Position numbers and translations under genes: made by a program. A stretch of 64,000 nucleotides of DNA. It comes from Streptomyces physcomitrii (GTDB lineage: Bacteria; Actinomycetota; Actinomycetes; Streptomycetales; Streptomycetaceae). The stretch is taken from NCBI RefSeq assembly GCF_012273655.1, contig NZ_JAAWWP010000009.1, positions 124,001 to 188,000 on the forward strand. Reading direction: 5' to 3'. The stretch's first letter is position 1. Every line of letters begins with the position of its first letter. The notes beneath the pieces were generated by a model. The model ran no database searches and had not been told where the DNA came from. It saw nothing but the letters and a program-made list of their open reading frames with translations. This document shows, in pieces, positions 35,921-45,070 of this stretch.

Positions 35921-36508
35921 ATGGCCAAGACCAGTACGACGACCCAGGGGCTGCGCGCGGCGATCGAGCGCAGCGGTTACTACCCGGCTCTCGTGGCCGA
36001 GGCCGTGGAGGCCGCGGTGGGCTCGGAGCCCCTCTGCTCGTACCTGGTCCACCAGGAGACGACCTTCGACGCGAACGAGGTCCGCCGCCACGTCACCGTG
36101 CTGGTGCTGACCGGCACCCGCTTCATCGTGAGCCACACCGACGAGCAGGCGGCCGACGCGACCTCCCCGAGCCCCTACGCCACCACCTCCACGGAGTCCG
36201 TGAAGCTCGGCCGGATCTCCTCGGTCGTGGTGAGCCGGGTGGTGGCGAACCCGGAGTCGTACACCCCCGGGACCCTGCCGCGGGAGGTCGTCCTCACCAT
36301 CGGCTGGGGCGCCGTCTCCCGTATCGACCTGGAGCCGGCGGCCTGCGGCGATCCCAACTGCGAGGCGGACCACGGCTATACGGGCAATTCGACCGCCGAC
36401 GACCTGAGCCTGCGGGTCAGCGAGGCGGGCGACGGCGCCGACACCGTGCGGCAGACCCTCGCCTTCGCCAAGGCCCTCTCCGAAGCGACACCGGACACCC
36501 GGAACTGA
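35921..36508 (+). CDS. DUF5998 family protein
   Basis: A 195-aa conserved actinobacterial protein of unknown function. Recognisable stretches are 'YLVHQETTFDANEVRRHVTV', 'LTGTRFIVSHTDE' and 'CGDPNCEADHGYTG', the latter with a Cys/His set that may bind metal. No signal peptide or membrane helix is seen. TAGGAT lies 6 nt before the ATG (leaderless type). Its stop overlaps the start of the phosphodiesterase gene (TGATG), so the two form an operon. Confidence 0.87.
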   Translation: MAKTSTTTQGLRAAIERSGYYPALVAEAVEAAVGSEPLCSYLVHQETTFDANEVRRHVTVLVLTGTRFIVSHTDEQAADATSPSPYATTSTESVKLGRISSVVVSRVVANPESYTPGTLPREVVLTIGWGAVSRIDLEPAACGDPNCEADHGYTGNSTADDLSLRVSEAGDGADTVRQTLAFAKALSEATPDTRN

Positions 36509-37695
36509 TGGGCCAGGCCACCTGGGACGAACCCGAGCCCCTCGCGCTCGACACCGCCCCCGTGCCGCTCTACGGCACCGGTTCCCTCGCCGATCTGCTG
36601 CCCACCCTCGCCGCCGGTCTCGGCGTGCCCGGCTTCGAGGCGCGGCTGACCGAGCTGCCGGTCGCGGACCGGGTCTGCGTCTTCCTCGTCGACGGGCTGG
36701 GCTGGGAGCAGCTGAAGGCCCACCCCGGCGAGGCGCCCTTCCTCACCTCGCTGCTGCACACCTCGCGCGGCGGCACCGGACTGCCGCTGACCGCCGGATA
36801 CCCGGCCACCACCGCGACCTCGCTCGCCTCGGTGGGCACCGGGCTGCCGCCGGGCGCGCACGGGCTGCCCGGCTACACCGTGCGCAACCCGGCCACCGGC
36901 GAGCTGATGAACCAGCTGCGCTGGCAGCCCTGGTCGCCGCCGGAGGCCTGGCAGCCGTATCCGACCGTCTTCCAGCGGGCCGCCGCGGCGGGGGTGCGCA
37001 CCGCGCAGGTCACCGCCCCGGCCTTCCAGAACACCCCGCTCACCAAGATCGCGCTCAGCGGCGGAACGTTTCTCGGCAGACCCACCGGCGAGGAGCGCAT
37101 GGACACCGCGGCCGCTCAACTCGCCGCCGACGACCGGGCCCTGGTCTACACCTACTACTCCGAACTGGACGGCGCCGGGCACCGCTTCGGCGTCGACTCC
37201 GAGCCCTGGCGGGCCCAGCTGCGCTACGTGGACTCCCTGGTCCGGCGCCTCGCCGAGCAGCTCCCGCCGCGCAGCGCCCTCTATGTCACCGCCGACCACG
37301 GCATGGTCGACATCCCCTTCGACGAGCAGCACCGCATCGACTTCGACGAGGACTGGGAGCTGGGCGCCGGAGTCGCCCTGCTCGGCGGCGAGGGCCGCGC
37401 CCGGCACGTCTACGCGGTGCCCGGCGCCGCCGGGGACGTCCTCACGGTGTGGCGCGAGGTCCTCGGCGAGCAGTTCTGGGTGGCCGGGCGGGACGAGGCC
37501 GTCGCGGCGGGCTGGTTCGGGCCCGAGGTCGACGAGCGCGTCCTGCCGCGGCTGGGCGAGGTGATCGCCGCGGCCCGGGACGACGTCCTGGTCACCGCCT
37601 CGCGCCGGGAGCCCAAGGAGTCCGCGATGGTGGGCAACCATGGTTCGATGACGCCCGCCGAGCAGCTCGTCCCGCTGGTCGAAGTCCGCACCTGA
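36508..37695 (+). CDS. Alkaline-phosphatase-superfamily nucleotide pyrophosphatase/phosphodiesterase
   Basis: 395 aa. Metal-ligand and nucleophile motifs are in order: 'FLVDGLGWEQL' (Asp), Thr in 'GYPATTATSLASVGTG', 'YSELDGAGHRFG' (Asp, His), 'TADHGMVDIP' (Asp, His) and 'VGNHGSM' (His). This fits two-zinc NPP-type enzymes that hydrolyse nucleotide or phosphodiester bonds. No signal peptide is seen, so it is probably cytoplasmic. Operon with DUF5998 upstream and thymidine kinase 52 bp downstream, consistent with a nucleotide-metabolism role. Confidence 0.9.
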   Translation: MGQATWDEPEPLALDTAPVPLYGTGSLADLLPTLAAGLGVPGFEARLTELPVADRVCVFLVDGLGWEQLKAHPGEAPFLTSLLHTSRGGTGLPLTAGYPATTATSLASVGTGLPPGAHGLPGYTVRNPATGELMNQLRWQPWSPPEAWQPYPTVFQRAAAAGVRTAQVTAPAFQNTPLTKIALSGGTFLGRPTGEERMDTAAAQLAADDRALVYTYYSELDGAGHRFGVDSEPWRAQLRYVDSLVRRLAEQLPPRSALYVTADHGMVDIPFDEQHRIDFDEDWELGAGVALLGGEGRARHVYAVPGAAGDVLTVWREVLGEQFWVAGRDEAVAAGWFGPEVDERVLPRLGEVIAAARDDVLVTASRREPKESAMVGNHGSMTPAEQLVPLVEVRT

Positions 37696-37747
37696 GCCGG
37701 CCCGACCGCCGCCCGAAGCCGACCCCCACCCGAAAGGTCTCCTTCCC

Positions 37748-38398
37748 ATGCCCGAGCTGGTGTTCTTCTCCGGAACCATGGACTGCGGAAAGAGCACGCT
37801 GGCCCTCCAGATCGAGCACAACCGCTCCGCCCGGGGCCTGCAGGGAGTGATCCTCAGCCGCGACGACCGGGCCGGGCACGGCAAGCTCTCCTCCCGCCTC
37901 GGGCTGGTCCGCGACGCCGTCGAGGCCGCCGAGGGCATGGACATGTACGCCTACGTGGTCGACCTCATCACCCGCGGCGGCCGGGTCGACTACGTCCTGG
38001 TGGACGAGGCGCAGTTCCTCGCCCCGGAGCAGATCGACCAGCTCGCCCGGATCGTGGACGACCTGGAACTCGACGTCTTCGCCTTCGGTATCGCCACCGA
38101 CTTCCGCACCAAGCTCTTCCCCGGCTCCCAGCGCCTCATCGAACTCGCCGACCGCATAGAGGTACTGCAGGTCGAGGCGCTGTGCTGGTGCGGAGCCCGG
38201 GCCACCCACAACGCCCGTACGGTGGGCGGCCGCATGATCGTCGAGGGCGCCCAGGTCGTGGTCGGGGACGTCAACCAGGCGGCGGAGGAGGTCGGTTACG
38301 AGGTGCTGTGCCGCCGCCACCACCGGCGCCGGATGACCAGTGCGGCGGCCCGGGCCGGCGCCCTCTCGCCCGATGTACTGCCGGTGTCCCCGCACTGA
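37748..38398 (+). CDS. tdk: Thymidine kinase (type II)
   Basis: 216 aa. The P-loop is 'FSGTMDCGKSTLALQ' and the Walker B-like segment with catalytic Glu is 'YVLVDEAQFL'. 'AFGIATDFRTKLFPGSQRL' is also conserved. Zinc ligands are in 'CWCGARATHN' and the C-terminal 'CRRHHRRR', and the lasso loop lies before the latter. It phosphorylates thymidine in the salvage pathway. It follows the phosphodiesterase gene with AAAGG as Shine-Dalgarno and probably shares its transcript. Confidence 0.93.
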   Translation: MPELVFFSGTMDCGKSTLALQIEHNRSARGLQGVILSRDDRAGHGKLSSRLGLVRDAVEAAEGMDMYAYVVDLITRGGRVDYVLVDEAQFLAPEQIDQLARIVDDLELDVFAFGIATDFRTKLFPGSQRLIELADRIEVLQVEALCWCGARATHNARTVGGRMIVEGAQVVVGDVNQAAEEVGYEVLCRRHHRRRMTSAAARAGALSPDVLPVSPH

Positions 38399-38437
38399 GA
38401 GCGCGGCGGACCCGACTGCACCTGCCGGGGCCTCCGT

Positions 38438-39265
38438 TCAGAGAGCCGTCCGGGGCCGCCGGTGCGCCGAGCGGATCAGCGTGAAGGCGGCGCCCTCGGG
38501 GTCCGCGATCGTCACCACCCGGCCGTGCGCGGCGTCCCGCGGCGGCTGCAGGATCTGCCCGCCGAGGTCGGCGGCGAGCGCGGCCGCCTCGTCGGGCTCG
38601 TCGACCTCGAAGAAGGTCATCCAGTGCGCCCCGCGGTCGCGCGGCAGCGACTGGCCGACGCCGTGCAGGGAGGCCACCGGTCTGCTGCCCACGTGCAGCG
38701 TCAGATAGTCGAAGTCGGCCGAGACCTCGGCCTCCACCTCGTAGCCGAAGACCGCCTGGTAGAACTTCACCACGCTCTCGGTCTCCCGGGTGAGGAGTTC
38801 GTTCCAGGCCGGGGCCCCGGCCACCCCGCTGACCGCGGTGCCGAGCCCCTCGGCGGGCTGCCAGATGCCGAAGACCGCCCCCGCGGTGTCGGAGGCGAGG
38901 GCGAGCCGCCCCGCCTCCCCGGCGTCCAGCGGCCCCACCCCGACCGTGCCCCCGCAGAGCCGGATGGTCTCCGCGGTGCGGTTGGTGTCCTCGGTGGCCA
39001 GATACGGGGTCCAGGCCACCGGCAGATGCCGGTCCGGCGGCAGCTGGCCGATTCCCGCGACATCGTGGCCGCCGACCAACGCCCTTACGTAGGGCCCCAG
39101 TTGCTCCGGTCCGGGGGCGAACTCCCAGCCGAAGAGGGACTCGTAGAAGTGCTGGATGCCCGCGATGTCGTGGACCATCAGGCTCACCCAGCAGGGCTCG
39201 CCCGGCGACCGCCGCGGCGCCCTGTCGCGAAGCCCCGTGGTCTGCGGCTGCTGTGCCTCGGTCAT
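38438..39265 (-). CDS. Two-domain VOC (glyoxalase-like) protein
   Basis: 275 aa with two VOC domains: 'PCWVSLMVHDIAGIQHFYES' onward and, in the C-terminal half, 'PAWNELLTRETESVVKFYQA'. 'AHWMTFFEVDEPDEAAALAA' and 'VVTIADPEGAAFTLI' complete the second. Similar tandem proteins are common in Streptomyces and generally uncharacterised. GAGGAG lies before the ATG at 39265. Convergent with the thymidine kinase gene, leaving only 39 bp. Confidence 0.86.
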   Translation of the reverse strand: MTEAQQPQTTGLRDRAPRRSPGEPCWVSLMVHDIAGIQHFYESLFGWEFAPGPEQLGPYVRALVGGHDVAGIGQLPPDRHLPVAWTPYLATEDTNRTAETIRLCGGTVGVGPLDAGEAGRLALASDTAGAVFGIWQPAEGLGTAVSGVAGAPAWNELLTRETESVVKFYQAVFGYEVEAEVSADFDYLTLHVGSRPVASLHGVGQSLPRDRGAHWMTFFEVDEPDEAAALAADLGGQILQPPRDAAHGRVVTIADPEGAAFTLIRSAHRRPRTAL

Positions 39266-39600
39266 CGTCACTCTCCTCGGGCCCTCTCGGGGCCTCACCC
39301 GTCCACCGCCCGGTGCCGTCGCCCGCGGCCGGTGCCCGGGGCGCCGTGCGGCGACCGGGTCCGGTTCGTGTCCTGCGCGCGTGGCGGACGCACTCCGGTA
39401 CGGCGTCCACCACCGGGATGCGGTTCGCCGGAGGGCGGCCACCGCGCGGATTCCGGTGGGTGACCGTCCGCTCGCCGAGAGGCGTCGCTCAGTTCTACAC
39501 CGTGTGCCCACTCCCGTACACCCTGTGGTGGTGCGCGTTGCTGAGTGCAGATTGGCCGAGCCGAGCCGAATCGGCCACCGGGTGCGCGAGGATGGGGAGC
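39266..39600. other. Intergenic region between VOC and rhodanese genes
   Basis: 335 bp between divergent genes. I see no terminator or clear -35/-10 pair for the VOC gene. For the rhodanese gene, GAGGAT (39588-39593) lies 7 nt before the ATG and may be a leaderless -10. Confidence 0.4.
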
Positions 39601-40431
39601 ATGACTTCCTTGATCACCGCCGCCGGGCTCGCCGACGCCCTCGCGGGCGAGCGGCCGCCCGTCCTCCTCGACGTCCGCTTCCAGCCGGCGGGCGGGGCGA
39701 ACCAGCGCCCCGCCTACCTGGCGGGACACCTCCCGGGCGCGGTGTTCGTGGACCTCGACGCGGAGCTGGCGGGCCCGCCGGGACCGGCTGGGCGCCATCC
39801 GCTGCCCGATCCGGCCGTCCTCGGGGCCGCCCTGCGCCGGGCGGGTGTGTCGGCGGACTCCGAGGTCGTGGTCTACGACGACGGGCTCGGCTGGGGCGCC
39901 GCGCGGGCCTGGTGGCTGCTCCGCTGGGCCGGGCACGCGCGCGTACGGGTCCTGGACGGCGGGTTCCCGGCCTGGACGGGGGAGCGGGAGAGCGGCGAGG
40001 TGACGCCGGCGCCCGGTGACTTCGTGCCCCGGCCGGGCGGGATGCCGGTCCTGGACGCCGACGGCGCCGCGAAGCTCGCCCGCCGGGGGCTGCTCCTGGA
40101 CGCCAGGGCCGCCGAGCGCTACCGCGGCGAGGTGGAGCCCATCGACCCGGTGGGCGGCCACATCCCGGGCGCCGTCTCCGCGCCCACCACCGAGAACCTG
40201 GCCGCGGACGGACGGCTGCGGCCCGCCCCCGAGCTGGCGGCCCGCTTCGCGGCCCTCGGCGCCCCCGCGGCCGAGGAGGTCGGCGTCTACTGCGGCTCCG
40301 GGGTCTCCGCCGCCCAGCAGGTGCTGGCCCTGGAGGTGGCCGGAATCGAGGCGGCGCTCTATGTGGGCTCCTGGTCCGAGTGGACCGCGGACCGCTCCCG
40401 GCCGGTGGCCACCGGCGCCGAGCCGCAGTGA
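39601..40431 (+). CDS. Sulfurtransferase (thiosulfate/3-mercaptopyruvate type rhodanese)
   Basis: 276 aa with two rhodanese domains. The inactive N-terminal one starts 'PPVLLDVRFQPAGGANQR'. The active C-terminal one has the loop 'VYCGSGVSAAQQVLAL' with the catalytic Cys; the CGSGVSA form fits the thiosulfate/mercaptopyruvate sulfurtransferases. ATG 39601 was preferred because the fold begins within 20 residues; the longer open frame upstream is Pro/Arg-rich. A 21-bp-stem terminator lies about 110 bp downstream. Confidence 0.9.
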   Translation: MTSLITAAGLADALAGERPPVLLDVRFQPAGGANQRPAYLAGHLPGAVFVDLDAELAGPPGPAGRHPLPDPAVLGAALRRAGVSADSEVVVYDDGLGWGAARAWWLLRWAGHARVRVLDGGFPAWTGERESGEVTPAPGDFVPRPGGMPVLDADGAAKLARRGLLLDARAAERYRGEVEPIDPVGGHIPGAVSAPTTENLAADGRLRPAPELAARFAALGAPAAEEVGVYCGSGVSAAQQVLALEVAGIEAALYVGSWSEWTADRSRPVATGAEPQ

Positions 40432-40542
40432 GCGCGGGGCACTGAGCCCGGGGCCTTCCCTCTCCGGATCGGATCGGGCCGGGCTCGCGGGGGCCGGCAC
40501 GCGCGACTGCCCCGTTGCCGTCAGCCGCCGACTCCGCCGGAC

Positions 40543-40587
40543 ATGGCTGAGGGGAGCGCACCGAAGCGGTGCGCTCCCCTCAGCCAT
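40543..40587. terminator. Bidirectional terminator between rhodanese and sepH
   Basis: Arms 40543-40563 and 40567-40587 are perfectly complementary over 21 bp with an AAG loop. It lies between convergent genes. Confidence 0.85.
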
Positions 40588-40638
40588 GCGCGGTCAGGTG
40601 CCGACCGCTCGGGGTCCTGCCCGGCGAGGGCCGGACCG

Positions 40639-41727
40639 CTACTCCTTCTTGCGCCGGGTGCCGAAGACGATCTCGTCCCAGCTGGGCACGGCAGCCCGGC
40701 GGCCGGGGCGCACCCCGTCGGCCTCCGCCTGCCGGTCGGTGGAGCCGACCAGGCGGTCGCGGTGGCTGGCCACGGCGCGCGGCATGAGCACGTCCGCGTA
40801 GGCGGCACCGGCTCCGGCCGCGCTCGCGGGCGGCTCCTCGGCCTCCGGCTCCGCCTCGGGCTCGTCGTCCTCCGGGGTGTGCTCGGCGGCGGCCGGAGCC
40901 GGACGCTCGGGCACGACCAGGTCACCGCGGAAGCTCGGCACCGCCTCCAGGAGGCTGGTGAGCGAGTCGCGGCCCTGGTCGGTCCCGGCGGTCGCGGTCG
41001 TGGACTCCTCCGTCTCCGCCGCGGGCGGCGGGGAGGCGGGCGGCAGCTGCCGGTCGAGTCCGCGGTCCAGCGGGCGGTCCCGGTCCAGCGGCCGGTCCCT
41101 GGGCAGGCGGGCGATCCGCGGGACGAAGGGGAAGCTCGGCTCCGGCTCGGCGAGGTCGTCGGACTCGCCGATCAGCGAGCGCGCCTCGTCGTCCACGGCC
41201 TGGACGAGCCGCCGGGGCGGGTCGTACGTCCAGCTCGCGGTGTGCGCCTCACCGGCCACCCGGTAGCCCAGGCAGACCTCCCAGGTGCCGTCGTCGCGGC
41301 GCCAGGAGTCCCACTGCACGGTGTCCTTCTCGGCACCGCGGACGAGCAGGCGCTCCTGCACGGCCTCCCCGAGCTGGGGGCCGGTGTTCTCGCCGGGCCT
41401 GCGCACCGGGGTCTTGCGGGCGCGCTCGGCCATGAAGGCGCGCTCGGCGAGGACCGGGCCCTCGAAGCGGCGCACCCGGTCGACGGGGATACCGGCGAGC
41501 TGGGCGACCTCCTCGGCGGTGGCACCGGCTCGTATCCGCGCCTGGATGTCACGGGGGCGGAGGTGGCTCTCCACCTCGATCTCGATCTGCCCGAGGCGCG
41601 GACGGTCACCGCGTACGGCAGCGCGGAGCCGTTCGTCGATGGGAAGCGTGTACTCCGTGCTGTCCGCAGCCTTGAGCACCAGCCGTGTGCCGTCGTTGGA
41701 GACGGCCACGACACGCAGTTCGGGCAT
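40639..41727 (-). CDS. sepH: Septation protein SepH (DUF3071)
   Basis: 362 aa. The conserved N-terminal DUF3071 domain contains 'MPELRVVAVSNDGTRLVL', 'EIEVESHLRPRDIQARIRAG' and the HTH-like 'TAEEVAQLAGIPVDRVRRFE'. A tryptophan-containing block follows ('WDSWRRDDGTWEVCLGY'). A long acidic, Pro-rich disordered region has a short RPLDRDRPLDRGLDRQ repeat. It ends with the conserved basic tail 'WDEIVFGTRRKKE'. SepH is known from S. venezuelae as an FtsZ-binding protein that stimulates FtsZ assembly in sporulation septation. ATG 41727 with GGGAGG upstream. Confidence 0.93.
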   Translation of the reverse strand: MPELRVVAVSNDGTRLVLKAADSTEYTLPIDERLRAAVRGDRPRLGQIEIEVESHLRPRDIQARIRAGATAEEVAQLAGIPVDRVRRFEGPVLAERAFMAERARKTPVRRPGENTGPQLGEAVQERLLVRGAEKDTVQWDSWRRDDGTWEVCLGYRVAGEAHTASWTYDPPRRLVQAVDDEARSLIGESDDLAEPEPSFPFVPRIARLPRDRPLDRDRPLDRGLDRQLPPASPPPAAETEESTTATAGTDQGRDSLTSLLEAVPSFRGDLVVPERPAPAAAEHTPEDDEPEAEPEAEEPPASAAGAGAAYADVLMPRAVASHRDRLVGSTDRQAEADGVRPGRRAAVPSWDEIVFGTRRKKE

Positions 41728-42163
41728 GGGGACCTCCCGGGTGGTGCCTGCCGACGTCACCTGCGTCGCTGCTTCCGCTAGTCGAGTGTGGCCTGCCCGG
41801 GTGCAGCCTGCCACAACCTTGCCGAGTTGCCCGGCGTGTCGGGCGTGGGCCCTGGACCGCCGTTATGGCACGGTTACCAGTTCGCAACGCTCGGTGACCG
41901 GGCAGGTCACCCTGTGCAACGAGTCTCCCCCCTGGCGGCCCTGGCGAGCCCCCGTCACCCTGGTGGGAGACCTGACCCAGGGCTCGTCACACTACTCCAT
42001 TCGTGCCATGTCGGTGGGGCGGCGCGCCACCGAACTTCTCGCGGGGGGCGGCAGTTGGCCGCGCGGGGCCCTGATTCGGCCGTCACGGTCCGTGGCGTTC
42101 TTCACGTGATCGCCGTAATCGGAACTACGGACTTCGCCCGTACGTCCCTTTCTCCCGGAGCCC
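41728..42163. other. Divergent intergenic region upstream of sepH
   Basis: 436 bp without a convincing gene. It contains the perfect inverted repeat GGTGACC-GGGCA-GGTCACC (41893-41911), which could be an operator for sepH or for the divergent membrane protein. No clear promoter hexamers are seen. Confidence 0.5.
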
Positions 42164-42199
42164 ATGTACTTCGACGAGAAAGGCAGGCAAGGGTCAGGT

Positions 42200-43465
42200 A
42201 TGCGAAGGATGCCGGAGAGGGACCGGAAGCCGTCGGGCGGCGGCCGCGCCCGGGCCGGGGCGCCGGGGCGCGCGGCGGCCGAGGAGGAAGAGGAGTCCGG
42301 GCGCGGGCGCCGGCTCGACCTGAACCTGCCGCAGGTCGCGGGCGGCGCGGTGGCGGCGGTGGTCGCCGCCAAACTGGCCGCCAACCTCGGGGTCTACGGG
42401 ACGATCCTGGGCGCGGGTGTGGTGAGCGTGGTGGCCACCTGCGGCGGCACCCTCTTCCAGCACTTCTTCCGGCGCACCGGCGAGCAGATCCGCGAGGTGG
42501 CCGTCCAGGCGAAGCCCAAGTCCCGCCAGGTGCCGGTGACTTCGGGCGGTGAACCGGTACCGCCCACCTTCCGGCCTGATTCCGCCCCGCCCCCCTTGCC
42601 GAGCGGCCCGCCCGCCCTGACCACCTGGGGCACCGCCGCCGCCGGGGGCGCGGCGGCCGGGGGCACCCCGCTGCTGCGCGACCCGGCCGCCGACCGCACC
42701 CGCCTGCTGCCCCGGGTCACCCCGGAGCCCGGCGGCGACCGCACACCTGTCCCCGGGCTCCCCCCGGGTGAGTCCGCGCCCGGGGAGGACCCGGGCCGGG
42801 ACGCCACCCGCCTGCTCACGGGCGCCGCCCCGGGCCCGTTCGCCGCCGGGTCCGAACCGCGGAGCGCGCGGTACGGGGAGGCCGGACAGCCGTACCGGGA
42901 CGGCCGGTTCGGCGACCCGGACGGCCCCCGCCCGGACGACGGCTTCGGCGCCCCCTCGGTGCACCGCGCCCGCCGCGCCTCCCTGAAGCGCCCGCTCCTC
43001 GCCACCGCGGCGGTCTTCGCGCTGACCATGGGCGGGATCACCGCGTACGAACTCGTCTCCGGCCAGAGCCTGGACGGCGGGCGCGGCGGCACCACGGTCG
43101 GTGATGTGGTCTCCGGCGGCGGTCACCGTTCGGACCCCGCGCCCCGGGGGCCCGCGGACACCGGCGAGGAGCCCTCCGACTCCGGGAGCCAGGACGGCGG
43201 TTCGCCCACTCCGGAGCAGAAGGAGACGCCGGGGAAGGACGGGGCCCCGGAGGGGGACGGGGCGAACACGCCTTCCCCGGGGGCGAGTCGGTCGCAGCGG
43301 CCGGGGGAGAGCGATCCGAACGGCAGTTCACCGGAGGTACCGGGGGACGGCGACTCGACGCCCGCGCCCGAGCCGAGCGGCGGCAAGGCCACCGGCGAGT
43401 CCGGCGAGAGCGGCAAGTCGCCCGCCGGGCAGGGGAATTCGACCTCGGGGCGCGAGGGGCGGTGA
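42200..43465 (+). CDS. Membrane protein with long disordered regions, unknown function
   Basis: About 421 aa. A charged N-terminus is followed by hydrophobic segments at residues 46-80 ('VAGGAVAAVVAAKLAANLGV' and 'TILGAGVVSVVATCGGTLF'). About 170 Pro/Gly-rich disordered residues lead to a single helix near residue 265 ('LLATAAVFALTMGGITAYEL'). A Gly/Ser/Pro/Glu-rich C-terminal tail, probably extracellular, completes it. ATG 42200 was chosen because AAGGG lies 6 nt before it; ATG 42164 would add 12 residues. I do not recognise a family. Its codon usage is like its neighbours. Confidence 0.7.
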   Translation: MRRMPERDRKPSGGGRARAGAPGRAAAEEEEESGRGRRLDLNLPQVAGGAVAAVVAAKLAANLGVYGTILGAGVVSVVATCGGTLFQHFFRRTGEQIREVAVQAKPKSRQVPVTSGGEPVPPTFRPDSAPPPLPSGPPALTTWGTAAAGGAAAGGTPLLRDPAADRTRLLPRVTPEPGGDRTPVPGLPPGESAPGEDPGRDATRLLTGAAPGPFAAGSEPRSARYGEAGQPYRDGRFGDPDGPRPDDGFGAPSVHRARRASLKRPLLATAAVFALTMGGITAYELVSGQSLDGGRGGTTVGDVVSGGGHRSDPAPRGPADTGEEPSDSGSQDGGSPTPEQKETPGKDGAPEGDGANTPSPGASRSQRPGESDPNGSSPEVPGDGDSTPAPEPSGGKATGESGESGKSPAGQGNSTSGREGR

Positions 43466-43493
43466 GGTTCCGCGGCCGGGGCGGGCGCCCGGC

Positions 43494-44801
43494 TCAGTCG
43501 CCGAGTACCCGGCGCAGATAGTCGTTCTGGAAGAGGCGGCCGGGGTCGAGGCGGTCGCGCAGGGCCCTGAAATCGCCGAAGTGCGGATAGGCGGCGGCGA
43601 GGTACTCGGCGCTCCGGGTGTGGATCTTGCCCCAGTGCGGGCGGCCCCCATGGGCGGTGAAGAGGCGTTCGGCGGCGCCGAAGTAGGCCTGGTGGGCGGT
43701 GCCGCGGTACAGGTGCACCGCGAGGTAGGCGGTCTCGCGGCCGGCGGCGGTGGAGAGCCAGACCTCGTCGGCGGGCGCGGTGCGCACCTCCACCGGGAAG
43801 CTGACCCGCAGCCCGGAGCGCTCGATCAGGGCGCGGAGTTCGCGCACCACCTCCACCAGGGCGGCGCGCGGGAGGGCGTACTCCATCTCGATGAAGCGGA
43901 CCCGGCGGGGGCTGGTGAAGACCTTGTGCGGGATGTCGGTGTAGGTCCGGGCCGAGAGGACGGTGCTCGAGAACCGGGCGAGCGGCGGGATCGTCGCCGG
44001 AACCGCCCGGCCGAGCGAATTGACCAGCTGGAAGGCGCCGTTGGAGAGGACCTCGTCCTCCAGGAGCCCGCGGACCCGGCCGACCGGGGCGGCCGGTCCC
44101 GCGCTGCGGTTGTTGCGCTTGGTGTTGCAGTTGCCGGTGTGCGGGAACCAGTAGAACTCGAAGTGCTCGTTCTCGGCGTGCAGTTGGTCGAACTCCGCGG
44201 TGACCCGCTCGAGGCTCATCGGCTCCTCACGCGCGGTGAGCAGGAAGAGCGGCTCCACCGCGAAGGTGAGCGCCGTCACGATGCCGAGCGCGCCGAGTCC
44301 GAGGCGCGCCGCGGCGAACAGCTCCGGGTTCTCCTCGGGGGAGCAGCGCAGCAACTCGCCGTCGGCGGTGAGCAGTTCCAGGGCGCGGACCTGGGCGGCG
44401 AGCGAGGCGGTCTCGCGGCCGGTGCCGTGCGTCCCGGTGGCGACGGCCCCGGCGACGGTCTGCTCCTCGATGTCGCCCATGTTGGCGAGCGAGAGCCCCT
44501 CTCGGGCGAGCGCCCGGTTGAGGCGCTTCAGGGGGGTCCCGGCGAGGACGGTCACCGTGCCCGCCGCCGGGTCGATCTCGCGTATCCCGGTGAGCAGCTC
44601 GGGGCGGACCAGCACTCCGTCGGTGGCCGCGGCGGCGGTGAAGGAGTGCCCGGTGCCCACCGCCTTGACCCGCAGCCCGTCCGCGGCGGCCGCCGCCACC
44701 GCCTCGCGCAGCTCCTCCACCGAGGCGGGGGTGACCTCCCGCGCGGGGCGGACGACGACGTTCTCGGCCCAGTTGCGCCAGGCACCGCTGTTCTTCGGCA
44801 T
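43494..44801 (-). CDS. FAD-dependent sugar-lactone/alditol oxidase (ALO family)
   Basis: 435 aa. The PCMH-type FAD domain has 'VKAVGTGHSFTAAAATDG', where the His is the likely covalent FAD attachment site, and 'GAVATGTHGTGRETASLAAQ'. The C-terminal ALO domain has the hallmark 'GGRPHWGKIHT' and ends 'FQNDYLRRVLGD'. Related enzymes oxidise L-gulono- or D-arabinono-1,4-lactone or alditols with O2. ATG 44801 fits the conserved 'NWAENVVVRPA' start; the GGAGGG lies about 10 nt upstream. Convergent with the membrane protein gene and divergent from the ferrochelatase gene. Confidence 0.9.
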   Translation of the reverse strand: MPKNSGAWRNWAENVVVRPAREVTPASVEELREAVAAAAADGLRVKAVGTGHSFTAAAATDGVLVRPELLTGIREIDPAAGTVTVLAGTPLKRLNRALAREGLSLANMGDIEEQTVAGAVATGTHGTGRETASLAAQVRALELLTADGELLRCSPEENPELFAAARLGLGALGIVTALTFAVEPLFLLTAREEPMSLERVTAEFDQLHAENEHFEFYWFPHTGNCNTKRNNRSAGPAAPVGRVRGLLEDEVLSNGAFQLVNSLGRAVPATIPPLARFSSTVLSARTYTDIPHKVFTSPRRVRFIEMEYALPRAALVEVVRELRALIERSGLRVSFPVEVRTAPADEVWLSTAAGRETAYLAVHLYRGTAHQAYFGAAERLFTAHGGRPHWGKIHTRSAEYLAAAYPHFGDFRALRDRLDPGRLFQNDYLRRVLGD

Positions 44802-45070
44802 GTGGTGAGGTCCCTCCGGGTCGCGACGCGCCGCGCGCGCATGGCACGTACCCCCCGGACGGGTCCTGGGACCCGCGGCTCGCGACGAGGGGCACCGCGA
44901 CCGGCGCCCGTGTGACCCGCCGGTTCGCTGCTGGATCATACTCATGTGCCCTTTCGCGGCCTTCGGCCCGCTACCGGTCCGCCCCCCGGATGCCGGGCGC
45001 GGGGAAGCGGTGGCGGAGCCCGGGCCGGTCGCCTGCGGCCGGGCGGGGGCCGGGTGGCAGGATCTCTGCC

